Of a stretch of 64,000 nt of DNA, positions 26,205 through 35,066 are shown piece after piece. A program made the translations under genes and the position numbers. Within the stretch, counting starts at the first letter, position 1, and each line of letters begins with the position of its first letter. This DNA comes from Pollutimonas thiosulfatoxidans (lineage in GTDB: Bacteria > Pseudomonadota > Gammaproteobacteria > Burkholderiales > Burkholderiaceae_B): the NCBI RefSeq assembly GCF_004022565.1, contig NZ_CP022987.1, positions 744,001 to 808,000 of the forward strand, given 5' to 3'. The notes below the pieces were generated by a model. The model saw only the letters and a list, made by a program, of their open reading frames with translations, was not told the origin of the DNA and did not search any database.

Positions 26205-26963
26205 TTACTTCATGCCCATGCGTATTGCGCCGTCCAGTCGGATGGTTTCGCCATTGATCATTTCGTTGGTGATAATGCTATTTACCAACTTGGCATAGTC
26301 TTCCGGCCGACCCAGGCGGGCAGGGAAGGGGATGCTGGCCGCGAGCGAATCCTGTACTTCCTGGGGCATGCCGAAGATCATGGGCGTGCCGAATATGCCG
26401 GGGGCAATCGTTACACAACGGATGCCGACCTTGGACAGGTCGCGGGCCACAGGCAGGGTCATGCCCACGACGCCGGCTTTCGATGCCGCGTAGGCAGCCT
26501 GGCCTATCTGGCCATCGTAAGCCGCTACCGAGGCGGTGTTGATCAACACGCCGCGTTCGCCCGTAGGCTCGGGCGTGTTGTTGCTCATGGCGGCGGCCGC
26601 CAGACGCGACATATTGAAGGTGCCGACCAGGTTGATCATGACCACTTTCTGGAATAGATCCAGGGCGTGCGGGCCGTTTCTGCCGACGATGCGCGATGCC
26701 GGGGCGACTCCGGCGCAATTGATCAGACCGAACAGGGTGCCGGCCTGCGTGGCAGCGTCGACGGCGGCCTGGCCGTCAGCCTCTTGCGTGACATCGCAAT
26801 GCACATAAGTTTGACCGAGTTCAGTCGCCAACTGGCGGCCGGCTTCGTCCTGCACGTCGGCAATGATGACCGAGGCGCCTTCAGCGACCAGCATGCGGGC
26901 GGTGCCGGCGCCCAACCCCGATGCGCCGCCAGTAACAATGAAAACCTTATTTTTGATGTCCAT
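26205..26963 (-). CDS. SDR family 3-hydroxyacyl-CoA dehydrogenase (type II-like)
   Basis: A 252-residue short-chain dehydrogenase with TGGASGLG (cofactor loop), NCAGV, catalytic S (NTASVAA) and YAASKAG. The RLGRPEDYAKLV and GETIRLDGAIRM end, and the overall pattern, match human HSD17B10 and bacterial 3-hydroxy-2-methylbutyryl-CoA dehydrogenases, NAD-dependent enzymes of branched fatty acid and isoleucine breakdown. It lies just upstream of murJ, an unrelated function, and starts after the adk terminator, so it needs its own promoter. Confidence 0.85.
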   Translation of the reverse strand: MDIKNKVFIVTGGASGLGAGTARMLVAEGASVIIADVQDEAGRQLATELGQTYVHCDVTQEADGQAAVDAATQAGTLFGLINCAGVAPASRIVGRNGPHALDLFQKVVMINLVGTFNMSRLAAAAMSNNTPEPTGERGVLINTASVAAYDGQIGQAAYAASKAGVVGMTLPVARDLSKVGIRCVTIAPGIFGTPMIFGMPQEVQDSLAASIPFPARLGRPEDYAKLVNSIITNEMINGETIRLDGAIRMGMK

Positions 26964-26975
26964 AGGTGTCTCTTG

Positions 26976-27005
26976 AAAAAACTCGGCGGGCGATGCGCCC
27001 GCCGA
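26976..27005 (-). terminator. intrinsic terminator of adk
   Basis: On the minus strand a perfect 10-bp stem TCGGCGGGCG / CGCCCGCCGA with a 3-nt loop leads into GTTTTTT. It begins 23 nt after the adk stop and ends 13 bp before the SDR start. Confidence 0.9.
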
Positions 27006-27027
27006 TAGGTATTGCCCAGTGTAGTGC

Positions 27028-27684
27028 TCAGGCGCCCAGCGCCTCGAAAACCCGCTGCCTGATCTCGTCTACCGAACCCAGGCCGGAAATCTGGCGATAC
27101 GCCGGCGCATCGGTGGATCCGGTGTCTGCCCAGCTGGAGTAATAATCAACCAGGGGACGAGTTTGTTCGCGATACACCGACAGGCGGTGTCTGACGGTTT
27201 CTTCGCGGTCGTCGTCCCGCTGGACCAGGGCTTCGCCCGTGACGTCATCCGTATCGGCCGTCTTGGGCGGATTGAACGTGACATGATAGCTGCGGCCACT
27301 GGCCGGGTGTACACGCCGGCCGCTCATGCGCTCGATGATGTTTTCTTCGGGCACGACGATCTCAACAACGTAGTCCAGGGCGACCCGCGCGTTCTTCAAG
27401 GCGTCCGCTTGCGGGATGGTGCGCGGGAAACCGTCGAACAAGTAGCCGTTCTTGCAGTCGGGCTGCTGCAGGCGATCTCGCACCAGGCCGATGATGATGT
27501 CGTCCGACACCAGCCCGCCCGTGTCCATGATCTTCTTGGCTTCCAGGCCCAGCGGGGTCTGTGCCTTGACGGCCGCTCGGAGCATATCGCCCGTGGAAAT
27601 CTGGGGTATGCCGAATTTCTCGGTAATGAAAGCCGCTTGAGTTCCCTTTCCGGCGCCGGGTGGTCCGAGCAGAATGAGTCGCAT
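27028..27684 (-). CDS. adk: adenylate kinase
   Basis: A 218-residue long-form adenylate kinase, ATP + AMP to 2 ADP. P-loop GPPGAGKGTQ, AMP site STGDMLRAA, DGFPRTIPQA, and a long LID (GRRVHPASGRSYHV) without the four zinc cysteines. AGGAGG lies directly before the ATG. It has its own terminator and lies downstream of the lpxK-kdsB group. Confidence 0.97.
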   Translation of the reverse strand: MRLILLGPPGAGKGTQAAFITEKFGIPQISTGDMLRAAVKAQTPLGLEAKKIMDTGGLVSDDIIIGLVRDRLQQPDCKNGYLFDGFPRTIPQADALKNARVALDYVVEIVVPEENIIERMSGRRVHPASGRSYHVTFNPPKTADTDDVTGEALVQRDDDREETVRHRLSVYREQTRPLVDYYSSWADTGSTDAPAYRQISGLGSVDEIRQRVFEALGA

Positions 27685-27783
27685 GAATTCCTCCTGAAGT
27701 TTGTCTTTTTTTAGCTTTTGCGATTATGCCGCAATGCAGCAATCAGTGCACGCGCGACGGCAGAATTGGATAGTTAGGCCGTT

Positions 27784-28548
27784 TTATAACCCATTTGCGA
27801 ACAATTCACGTACACGATCCAGGTCTTGGGCAGTGTCCACGCCAGGAGCCGGGTGCCCCTCCGTAACATGGACCGCGATGGCATAACCGTTTTCGAGAGC
27901 GCGCAGTTGTTCCAAGGACTCATAGGTTTCCAGGGGCCCCACAGGCAGGCTGGCAAAGCTTGCCAGGAAGCTCGCGCGATAAGCGTACAGGCCTATGTGG
28001 TGCAGGGCTGGCAGGCCGTGCGCCAGGCGCTGCTGGCCATCGGCCAGGGCGTCCCGGGCCCACGGTATGGGCGCCCGCGAGAAATAAAGGGCGCGCTGTT
28101 GGGCATTGCAAACCACTTTGACGGCATTGGGATTGAACAGGACTTCGTGGTTCTGGATGCGGCTGGCGCAGGTGGCAATCGCCGCACCCGGGTCGTTGAT
28201 GAGCAGAGCGGCGACCTGATCGATCTGGGCGGGATCGATCAAGGGTTCGTCGCCCTGTACGTTGACGACAATGGCATCGGCGGGCAAGTGCAGATTGGCA
28301 GCGACTTCGGCCAGCCTATCGGTGCCGGTGGCGTGATCGGCGCGCGTCAGCATGGCTTCGTAACCATGCTGGCTGACGGCGGTGCGTATGCCTTCGTCGT
28401 CGGTGGCGACAATGACCCGCGCAGCTGCGGACCTGGCCGCGCTGGCTGCCGTCCGAACCACCATGGGAAGGCCGGCAATATCCAGCAGCGGCTTGCCCGG
28501 TAGCCGGGTGGAAGCAGCGCGTGCCGGAATAATGACGATAAAGCTCAT
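27784..28548 (-). CDS. kdsB: 3-deoxy-manno-octulosonate cytidylyltransferase
   Basis: A 254-residue enzyme activating Kdo as CMP-Kdo for lipopolysaccharide core. IIPARAASTRLPGKPLLDI at the start, ATDDEGI, NVQGDEPLI and HIGLYAYR are characteristic. The start overlaps the end of the Trm112 gene (ATGA), and lpxK is two genes upstream, so this is a lipid A/Kdo operon. Confidence 0.96.
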   Translation of the reverse strand: MSFIVIIPARAASTRLPGKPLLDIAGLPMVVRTAASAARSAAARVIVATDDEGIRTAVSQHGYEAMLTRADHATGTDRLAEVAANLHLPADAIVVNVQGDEPLIDPAQIDQVAALLINDPGAAIATCASRIQNHEVLFNPNAVKVVCNAQQRALYFSRAPIPWARDALADGQQRLAHGLPALHHIGLYAYRASFLASFASLPVGPLETYESLEQLRALENGYAIAVHVTEGHPAPGVDTAQDLDRVRELFANGL

Positions 28549-28730
28549 TGGGCGCCGGTGTCGGTGGCGCTAAGGTCGCGAGCCTCGTCTTCCAGCATTA
28601 CGGGAATACCGTCACGGATGGGGTAGGCCAAGTGATCGGGGCGGCAGATGAGCTCTTGCCGGTCACGGTCGTGGTGCAGGGGCCCCTTGCATAATGGACA
28701 GACCAGGATTTCAAGCAGGCGGGATTCCAT
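28545..28730 (-). CDS. Trm112 family protein (YcaR-like)
   Basis: A 61-residue small protein with ESRLLEILVCPLCKGPL at the start and a HLAYPIRDGIPVML end, diagnostic of the family. These act as small partners or zinc-ribbon remnants; here one CxxC pair and one further Cys are seen. ATG 28730 follows GGAG at 6 nt spacing; an in-frame TTG at 28742 is less likely. It is nearly always found between lpxK and kdsB, as here. Confidence 0.88.
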   Translation of the reverse strand: MESRLLEILVCPLCKGPLHHDRDRQELICRPDHLAYPIRDGIPVMLEDEARDLSATDTGAQ

Positions 28731-28756
28731 GCGCGGCTCCAATAGCGTTCAAGTTG

Positions 28757-29830
28757 TCAATGTACGGAGTTTAATGCCTGTTTTTGCCGGGCGATGATGC
28801 GCAGCATGTCGTTGGCATGGTCCAGCCACTGCGGATCGGAAAATTTAGGCTCGACATGGACGACCCAGAGTCGTTCGTCGTTGATGTGCCGGCACTTGAC
28901 GGCGTCTTTGGCCGTAATCAGTATGACGGGCGCAGCAAGTTGCGCAAAGGGCGGCTGGGCGTAGTCGTCGTGATCGGGCAAGGCAATGCGCTGGGCAAGC
29001 TGCACGCCGCTGGCCTGCAGCATCGAGAAGAAACGTTCGGGCTGCCCAATCGCGGCAACGGCAGCGACCTGGACGCCGCCATATTGGGCCAACCACACAG
29101 TCCAGTCCAGGCAAGTTCCGCTAGACAACTGCGTGACCGAGACGGGCCCCAGCCGCATGCTGACCTGGCGCGCCGGCGTTACAACGGGCTCGGGGGCAGT
29201 CTCATTCTGTGCCAGGTTGCTTATCACGAAGTCCACATACTGCAGTCGGCTGGCCGGCTCGCGCAGCGGGCCTGCCGGCAATACGCGGCCATTGCCCGTG
29301 CCTCTGCCGTCCTGCACGATAATTTCGATGTCCCGGCCCAGGGCAAGATGCTGCAGTCCATCGTCGCTGATCACCAGATCGACGTCGGGATAATGCCGGC
29401 GCAGCGCTTTCATGGCCAGCGGCCTTGACCGATGGACGGCAACAGGCAAGCCGGTGGCACGCGCGATCAAGGCAGGTTCGTCGCCGAACTGGGCGGCATC
29501 GAGATCGCCGCGGCCGCTACGGGCGCGTTCGCCAACGTCGACGCCATAGCCGCGGCTGATCACGCCCGGCGACCAGCCGCGTGCGCGCAATGCGTTTGCC
29601 AAGGCGATCACGACAGGCGTCTTGCCGGTGCCGCCCACATATATGTTGCCGACGACCACCACCGGTAGCGGACTATGCTGGATGAGACCGGGCTGCTTCT
29701 GAAAACGCTGGTGCTTGCGGGCAATCGCAAGGCGTACCAGCCAGGAGACCGGCCATAGCAGTGTGCTGACCAAGCCCTTGCGGCGCCAGGCACGGTGCAT
29801 GGCGCTCTGGAAGGAGACCGGGATCTTCAA
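28757..29830 (-). CDS. lpxK: tetraacyldisaccharide 4'-kinase
   Basis: A 357-residue lipid A kinase adding the 4'-phosphate. The N-terminal membrane anchor (STLLWPVSWLVRLAIA) precedes a P-loop VGNIYVGGTGKTP. GVISRGYG, GDEPALIA and VISDDGLQHLALGRDIEI are family motifs. The start is probably TTG 29830: it overlaps the exbD stop (TTGA) with CCAGGA 6 nt upstream, while the first ATG (29800) lacks a ribosome site. Confidence 0.93.
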   Translation of the reverse strand: MKIPVSFQSAMHRAWRRKGLVSTLLWPVSWLVRLAIARKHQRFQKQPGLIQHSPLPVVVVGNIYVGGTGKTPVVIALANALRARGWSPGVISRGYGVDVGERARSGRGDLDAAQFGDEPALIARATGLPVAVHRSRPLAMKALRRHYPDVDLVISDDGLQHLALGRDIEIIVQDGRGTGNGRVLPAGPLREPASRLQYVDFVISNLAQNETAPEPVVTPARQVSMRLGPVSVTQLSSGTCLDWTVWLAQYGGVQVAAVAAIGQPERFFSMLQASGVQLAQRIALPDHDDYAQPPFAQLAAPVILITAKDAVKCRHINDERLWVVHVEPKFSDPQWLDHANDMLRIIARQKQALNSVH

Positions 29831-30237
29831 TTGGGATCCTGGGTGGCGAAGTTGACCCGCTCTACACCTGCCAGCCGCGCGGCCTCCATGACCCGCAGCA
29901 CAGAGGCATGGGTAGCCTGCGCATCAGCATTAATGACTAGAACCGCTTCAGGACGGTCGGACGCCGCCCGCCGCAGCGCCTGCGCGATATCGGCCGCCGT
30001 GTTGCCTGATAGCAGTTGTCCGTTCAGCGCGTAGATGCCTTCCTGGCTTACCGCGATGTCCAGGGCGTTGGTGTCGAGCGCATCGGCCTGGGCCTGCGGG
30101 AGCGACAGCTTCATTTGGTTCAGGCGGGTGAACGACGTGGTGGCCGCCAGGAAAATGAGGATGACCAGCAGCACATCAATCAAGGGGATGAGATTGATCT
30201 CGAGCTCGTCGTCCGCTTGCCGGCGCCGGAAGTTCAT
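29827..30237 (-). CDS. exbD: ExbD/TolR family biopolymer transport protein
   Basis: 136 residues: one N-terminal transmembrane helix containing the functional Asp (LIPLIDVLLVILIFL) and a periplasmic domain. With ExbB it converts proton flow into force on TonB- or TolA-like partners. It overlaps exbB by 4 bp. No tonB is adjacent, which is common for this lpxK-linked copy. Confidence 0.92.
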   Translation of the reverse strand: MNFRRRQADDELEINLIPLIDVLLVILIFLAATTSFTRLNQMKLSLPQAQADALDTNALDIAVSQEGIYALNGQLLSGNTAADIAQALRRAASDRPEAVLVINADAQATHASVLRVMEAARLAGVERVNFATQDPN

Positions 30238-30842
30238 TGCGCCGCCCCGCGATTGATAATGCGGTTCAGCGCGTTGGCTTCACGTTCCATTTGATGCAGG
30301 AAGTGATCGACGCGGGCGCGAAAGTAGCGGTGAAAGATGAGCGCCGGGATGGCGATGATGATCCCGAAGCCCGTGTTGTAGAGCGCAATGGAAATGCCCC
30401 GGGCCAATTGTGCAGGATCGCCGCCCGCCGGGGTATACGACGCAAAGATTTCTATCATGCCGACCACGGTGCCAAACAGGCCCATCAAGGGGGAGACCAC
30501 CGCTATGGTCGCCAAGGCGGGCAAATACCGGTTCAGCCGATGCGCCACGTCTTTGCCGACGTCTTCAATGGCCGCTACCCGGTAGGCGTTGGATTCGTCA
30601 CGGTTGAGCAGCACTTCGCCCAATATGCGTCCCAACGGCGAGTGCCCGGCAACCCGGATGATGGTGTCGGGTTCGGCGTTTCTTTGCCTTAGCAGCTCCA
30701 GGATCTGGCCTGGCAGGCGGTCTGGCAGTACCCGACCAGAGCGCAAGGTCATGAAGCGTTCGATGACCAGGGCCAGCCCCAGAACGGACGTTGCAATAAG
30801 CAACCATATCGGCCAGCCGGCCGCCTGTATCATGTCGAGCAA
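30234..30842 (-). CDS. exbB: ExbB/TolQ/MotA proton-channel family protein
   Basis: About 202 residues with three transmembrane helices; the conserved LATIAVVSPLMGLFGTVVGMI and LYNTGFGIIIAIPALIFHRYF blocks mark the proton channel. TTG 30842 follows GGGAG at good distance and gives MLDMIQAAGWPIW, like relatives; ATG 30833 or TTG 30872 are alternatives. It heads the leftward exbB-exbD-lpxK-Trm112-kdsB operon, so the promoter lies in the 389-bp region upstream. Confidence 0.9.
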   Translation of the reverse strand: MLDMIQAAGWPIWLLIATSVLGLALVIERFMTLRSGRVLPDRLPGQILELLRQRNAEPDTIIRVAGHSPLGRILGEVLLNRDESNAYRVAAIEDVGKDVAHRLNRYLPALATIAVVSPLMGLFGTVVGMIEIFASYTPAGGDPAQLARGISIALYNTGFGIIIAIPALIFHRYFRARVDHFLHQMEREANALNRIINRGAAQ

Positions 30843-31231
30843 AGTTCTCTCCCACAAGGGAATGTATTTCAACCAGGATGCATTCTACAATCCATCGAAC
30901 GATATGACGCGGCTTCTGAACGCCTGGCCGCTCAAACCACCCGCCAAATGGCGGATTAGATGCCGGAAGTGGCGTGGAATGGCGCTTAGCGGAGGGTATC
31001 CACAGAAACTGTGGATAATTCTGTGTACAACTTGCCGGACAGGCGCTATTTACCGGCTCTTGAGGTTCAGTGGGCAATTAGCGCTCAATTCGGAACTTAT
31101 TTTAATCTTGTTAAATATCAAACGCTTAGGCGTTCAATTTAAAGCGCTTATTGATCATGCCCTCTGATTGGCTTGATATTTCATTGATTTGACAATTTGA
31201 TTTCCTCTGTGGAAAGAAGTGAAAAAACACC
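30843..31231. other. 389-bp divergent intergenic region, AT-rich on the xseA side
   Basis: No gene is seen. The exbB-proximal part is GC-rich like its surroundings. A DnaA-box-like cluster lies at 30996-31030. The xseA-proximal part (about 31080-31210) is clearly AT-rich and contains a small inverted repeat AACGC-TTAG-GCGTT (31121-31134). Promoters for both operons should lie here, but none is convincing enough to mark. Confidence 0.6.
30996..31030. promoter_or_regulatory. cluster of three DnaA-box-like 9-mers
   Basis: A perfect DnaA box TTATCCACA lies on the minus strand at 31010-31018. GTATCCACA (plus, 30996-31004) and TTGTACACA (minus, 31022-31030) each differ by one base from the consensus TTATNCACA. 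The first two form a perfect 9-bp inverted repeat (TATCCACAG-AAA-CTGTGGATA, 30997-31017). AT-rich DNA follows within 60 bp. This is an origin-like arrangement, but binding is not shown. Confidence 0.5.
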
Positions 31232-32587
31232 ATGAATGAAGGCTGGCCGACCTCCCAATCCGCCACCGATACGGTTTGGACGGTGGCACAACTCAATCGC
31301 CGCGTGGCTGAGTTGCTGCAAGGCAGTTTTTCGCGGATCTGGGTGCGCGGCGAAGTCTCCAACTTCACACAGGCGGCCTCCGGACACTGGTATTTCTCCG
31401 TCAAGGACGAAAGCGCGGCGGTCAAGGCAGTAATGTTTCGTGGCCGGGCTCAGGCGGTCGGGTTTGTGCCCAAGCCGGGTGAGAAGTTCGAGTTTCGTGT
31501 CAATGTCACGCTCTACGAGCCTCGGGGCGATTACCAGTTGCAGGTCGAGAGCATGCGCCGGGCAGGGCGTGGCGACTTGCATGCGGCCTTTCTGGCGTTG
31601 AAGGACAAGCTCGAGGCCGAGGGCTTGTTCGACCCGGCGCGCAAGCGCCCCATTGCGCAGATGCCGCGAGCGGTCGGTGTGGTCACATCCCTTGGGGCGG
31701 CAGCGCTACACGATGTATTGACGGCGCTCGCGCGCCGGGCGCCGCACGTCCGGGTCATCGTCTACCCGGCGCCGGTGCAGGGGCTGGACGCCGCCGGGCG
31801 GCTGGTGCATGCGCTGGGCCAGGCCATCAGCCGTAAAGAGGTCGACACCCTGCTGCTCGTAAGAGGCGGGGGCAGCCTGGAGGATCTTTGGAGCTTCAAC
31901 GACGAAACCCTGGCCCGATGCATCGCTGCCAGCCCCATACCCGTCATTAGCGGTGTGGGCCACGAAACAGATTTCACGATCGCCGACTTTGTTGCCGATC
32001 TGCGCGCGCCGACCCCTACCGCGGCTGCCGAGCTATCCTGCCGTAGCCGTGCCACTTGCCTGGGCTTGCTCCAGGCCGCCACGGCAGCGCTGGCTGCCGC
32101 TCAGCTGCGCCGACTGGAACTTGCGGCATTGCGTCTGGACCGTACTGTTGCCATGCTGGTGTCGCCCGAGCAGCGCCTGGCTCAGCAGCGCGAGCGCCTG
32201 CTGGCCCTGACCGACCGGATGGCGCGAGCCGGAAGCCGCGTCCACGAGCGCCAGGCTGGACGCTACGCCATGCTGAAGTCCCGCCTGGCCTATGCCGCGC
32301 CTGCCACCACGGCAAGGCGCACAGAAACGGCGCGGCAGGCGCAGTATTTGGTGTCTGCCGCACAGCGCGACCTGCACAGGCGAGCGCAAAGGCTGGCCGC
32401 CGCAATGCAGACCCTGCAGGCGCTCAGTCCCCGCCATATTCTGGACCGCGGTTACGCTATCGTACGTAACGAGCAGGGGGACGTTATCGAAAATGCGTTA
32501 GACTTAAGCGTTGGCGAACAGCTAAGTATTGAACTGGCTCGCGGCAGGCTGCAGGTTGGTGTTTTGCAAGTACACGGCTTGCTTTGA
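31232..32587 (+). CDS. xseA: exodeoxyribonuclease VII large subunit
   Basis: A 451-residue subunit of the single-strand-specific exonuclease. An N-terminal OB fold (WVRGEVSNF, GHWYFSVKD, AVMFRG) precedes the catalytic domain with GVVTS-GAA-DVL, VRGGGSLEDLW, GVGHETDFTIADFVAD-R-PTPTAAAE, and a coiled-coil C-terminal half ending LDRGYAIV. The small subunit xseB is not in this window. The ATG has a weak upstream site. Confidence 0.95.
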   Translation: MNEGWPTSQSATDTVWTVAQLNRRVAELLQGSFSRIWVRGEVSNFTQAASGHWYFSVKDESAAVKAVMFRGRAQAVGFVPKPGEKFEFRVNVTLYEPRGDYQLQVESMRRAGRGDLHAAFLALKDKLEAEGLFDPARKRPIAQMPRAVGVVTSLGAAALHDVLTALARRAPHVRVIVYPAPVQGLDAAGRLVHALGQAISRKEVDTLLLVRGGGSLEDLWSFNDETLARCIAASPIPVISGVGHETDFTIADFVADLRAPTPTAAAELSCRSRATCLGLLQAATAALAAAQLRRLELAALRLDRTVAMLVSPEQRLAQQRERLLALTDRMARAGSRVHERQAGRYAMLKSRLAYAAPATTARRTETARQAQYLVSAAQRDLHRRAQRLAAAMQTLQALSPRHILDRGYAIVRNEQGDVIENALDLSVGEQLSIELARGRLQVGVLQVHGLL

Positions 32588-32613
32588 CTACTTGTTTATG
32601 AAGGAATCCGAAT

Positions 32614-33192
<579 letters not shown>

Positions 33193-33233
33193 GCTGTTCA
33201 GGGGTCACCCGCCGGCATCGTTTCTTTGCCTCG

Positions 33234-33259
33234 AAGCCCTCGGATTCCGGGGGCTTTTT
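33234..33259 (+). terminator. intrinsic terminator after sodB
   Basis: A 9-bp stem AGCCCTCGG / CCGGGGGCT (one G-U pair) with a 3-nt loop and TTTT, 42 bp after the sodB stop. It lies upstream of the thiolase ATG at 33295, so the thiolase needs its own promoter or read-through. Confidence 0.8.
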
Positions 33260-33294
33260 GTCAGTTCATTCTCTCTGTTCTACGGTCCTTCACC

Positions 33295-34500
33295 ATGACG
33301 ACTCAAGCATTTATTTGCGATGCCATTCGCACCCCTTTCGGCCGCTATGGCGGCGCACTGGCGCCTGTTCGCGCCGACGATCTGGCGGCTATTCCACTAC
33401 GGGCGCTGATGCAGCGTAATCCTGATGTGGATTGGTCGCGGGTTGACGATGCCTTGTTTGGTTGTGCGAATCAGGCCGGTGAAGACAATCGCAACGTGGG
33501 GCGCATGGCGGTCTTGCTGGCAGGGCTGCCGGTTGACATTCCCGCCTCGACCATCAATCGGCTGTGCGGCTCTGGTCTGGATGCCGTCGGTTCCGCTGCA
33601 CGGGCCATCCGTGCAGGCGACGCTGCCTTGATGCTGGCGGGCGGCGTTGAAAGCATGAGCCGCGCTCCGTTTGTCATGGGCAAAGCCGAGACCGCTTTTT
33701 CGCGTAATGCGGCCATCTACGACACAACCATAGGTTGGCGCTTCGTCAACAAGCAGCTCAAGGCCCAGTACGGCATAGATTCCATGCCTGAAACCGCCGA
33801 GAACGTGGCCGACCAGTTCAAGGTCAGCCGCGCCGATCAAGACGCGTTCGCCCTGGCCAGCCAGACCAAGACCGCGGCGGCCCAGCAAGCGGGGCATCTG
33901 CAGTCCGAGATCACGCCGGTGTCCATTCCTCAGCGCAAGGGCGATCCGGTCGTCGTCGACACCGACGAACATCCACGTCAGACCACCCTTGAGGCGCTTA
34001 CCAAGCTCAAGCCTATTGTGCGTCCCGATGGCACCATTACAGCGGGTAATGCATCGGGCGTGAACGATGGCGCCTGCGCCTTGCTGGTTGCCTCAGAAGC
34101 GATGGCGCGCGAGCAAGGGCTGACGCCGCGCGCTCGCGTGGTGGCGATGGCTTCGGCGGGTGTTGAGCCGCGCATTATGGGCGTGGGTCCCGCGCCGGCT
34201 TCGCAGAAGGCGCTGGCGCTGGCTGGTCTTACTATCGACCAGATGGACGTTATCGAGCTGAATGAAGCATTTGCTGCGCAGGGCCTTGCCGTGCTGCGCA
34301 TGTTGGGGGTTGATGATAACGATCCGCGTGTAAATCCTTACGGCGGCGCCATCTCCCTGGGTCATCCTTTGGGCGCCAGCGGGGCGCGGCTGGCGCTTAC
34401 TGCGGTCAATCAACTGCATCGCACTGGTGGGCGCTACGCGCTGTGCACCATGTGCATAGGGGTAGGCCAGGGCATTGCGGTGATTCTCGAACGCGTGTAA
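33295..34500 (+). CDS. pcaF: 3-oxoadipyl-CoA thiolase-type acetyl-CoA acyltransferase
   Basis: A 401-residue thiolase with the catalytic residues C91 (NRLCGSGLDAVG), H357 (GHPLGASG) and C387 (CTMCIGVGQG). The RTPFGRYGGALAPVRADDLAA start and GCANQAGEDNRNVGRMA fit PcaF/PaaJ, which cleaves 3-oxoadipyl-CoA at the end of the beta-ketoadipate or phenylacetate pathway. No other pathway gene is adjacent, so the symbol rests on sequence pattern only. ATG 33295 begins the conserved part. Confidence 0.85.
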   Translation: MTTQAFICDAIRTPFGRYGGALAPVRADDLAAIPLRALMQRNPDVDWSRVDDALFGCANQAGEDNRNVGRMAVLLAGLPVDIPASTINRLCGSGLDAVGSAARAIRAGDAALMLAGGVESMSRAPFVMGKAETAFSRNAAIYDTTIGWRFVNKQLKAQYGIDSMPETAENVADQFKVSRADQDAFALASQTKTAAAQQAGHLQSEITPVSIPQRKGDPVVVDTDEHPRQTTLEALTKLKPIVRPDGTITAGNASGVNDGACALLVASEAMAREQGLTPRARVVAMASAGVEPRIMGVGPAPASQKALALAGLTIDQMDVIELNEAFAAQGLAVLRMLGVDDNDPRVNPYGGAISLGHPLGASGARLALTAVNQLHRTGGRYALCTMCIGVGQGIAVILERV

Positions 34501-34521
34501 GTACCAAGCGACTCCAAGAAC

Positions 34522-34550
34522 AAAAGTCCCGGTCAACCCGGGACTTTTTT
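34522..34550. terminator. bidirectional terminator between thiolase and DUF192 genes
   Basis: A perfect 10-bp stem AAAGTCCCGG / CCGGGACTTT with a 5-nt loop, flanked by an A run on the left and a T run on the right, between convergent genes. It should stop both. Confidence 0.88.
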
Positions 34551-35028
34551 ATTGTGCACCTGGCAGGCCGTAGACAGTCGTTCGGGGCCGGATGCCGTGG
34601 GTGGCGAACCATCCTTGGGCCATCTCGAGCGCATAGCGCACCGGCGCGGCGGGGCAGTGCGTATCGGTGGTGTGAGGCTGCATGTCAGCCATGTTCAGGA
34701 TGTCGCCTTGCGCGTTGATGAAGGCGATAGTCAGGGGCAGGGGCGTGTTCTTCATCCAGAAGCAACTGTCCTGATCGGTGTCGAACACAAACAGCATCCC
34801 GTGGTTGGGCGGCAGGGAAGCCCGATTCATCAGTCCATATGAGCGGCTGGCTTCCGTGGCCGCGATTTCCACCCAAACCTTGTGCGGGCCGATGGTCAGT
34901 TGTGTAGTGGGCAACAACATCGCTTGCGCCAGGACCGGCCGCGCCCAGCCAGTGGCCGCCACTAACAACAGGCCGGCCCAAAAAAAAGCAGGGCTTGAAA
35001 GCCCTGCAGCGCGGTAAAATTTATGCAT
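34549..35028 (-). CDS. DUF192 family exported protein
   Basis: A 159-residue protein with a signal peptide (SSPAFFWAGLLLVAATGWAR, cleavage near VLAQA) and a DUF192 domain: VEIAATEASRSYGLMNRASL, GMLFVFDTD, FWMKNTPLPLTIAFI and MAQGWFATHGI. The function of the family is unknown. It lies 38 bp after the CspA-family gene on the same strand and has no clear ribosome site. A strong intrinsic terminator lies inside its signal-peptide codons. Confidence 0.85.
   Translation of the reverse strand: MHKFYRAAGLSSPAFFWAGLLLVAATGWARPVLAQAMLLPTTQLTIGPHKVWVEIAATEASRSYGLMNRASLPPNHGMLFVFDTDQDSCFWMKNTPLPLTIAFINAQGDILNMADMQPHTTDTHCPAAPVRYALEMAQGWFATHGIRPRTTVYGLPGAQ
34980..35007 (-). terminator. intrinsic terminator inside the DUF192 coding start
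   Basis: On the minus strand an 8-bp perfect stem GCAGGGCT / AGCCCTGC with loop TTCA is followed by eight T. It lies at about codons 8-17 of DUF192 and 60 nt after the CspA-family stop, so it probably ends the cold-shock transcript while also being translated as part of a signal peptide. Confidence 0.8.
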
Positions 35029-35066
35029 TGTTATTAAGACTGAAAAACACCACCTGATGCGGTTGA

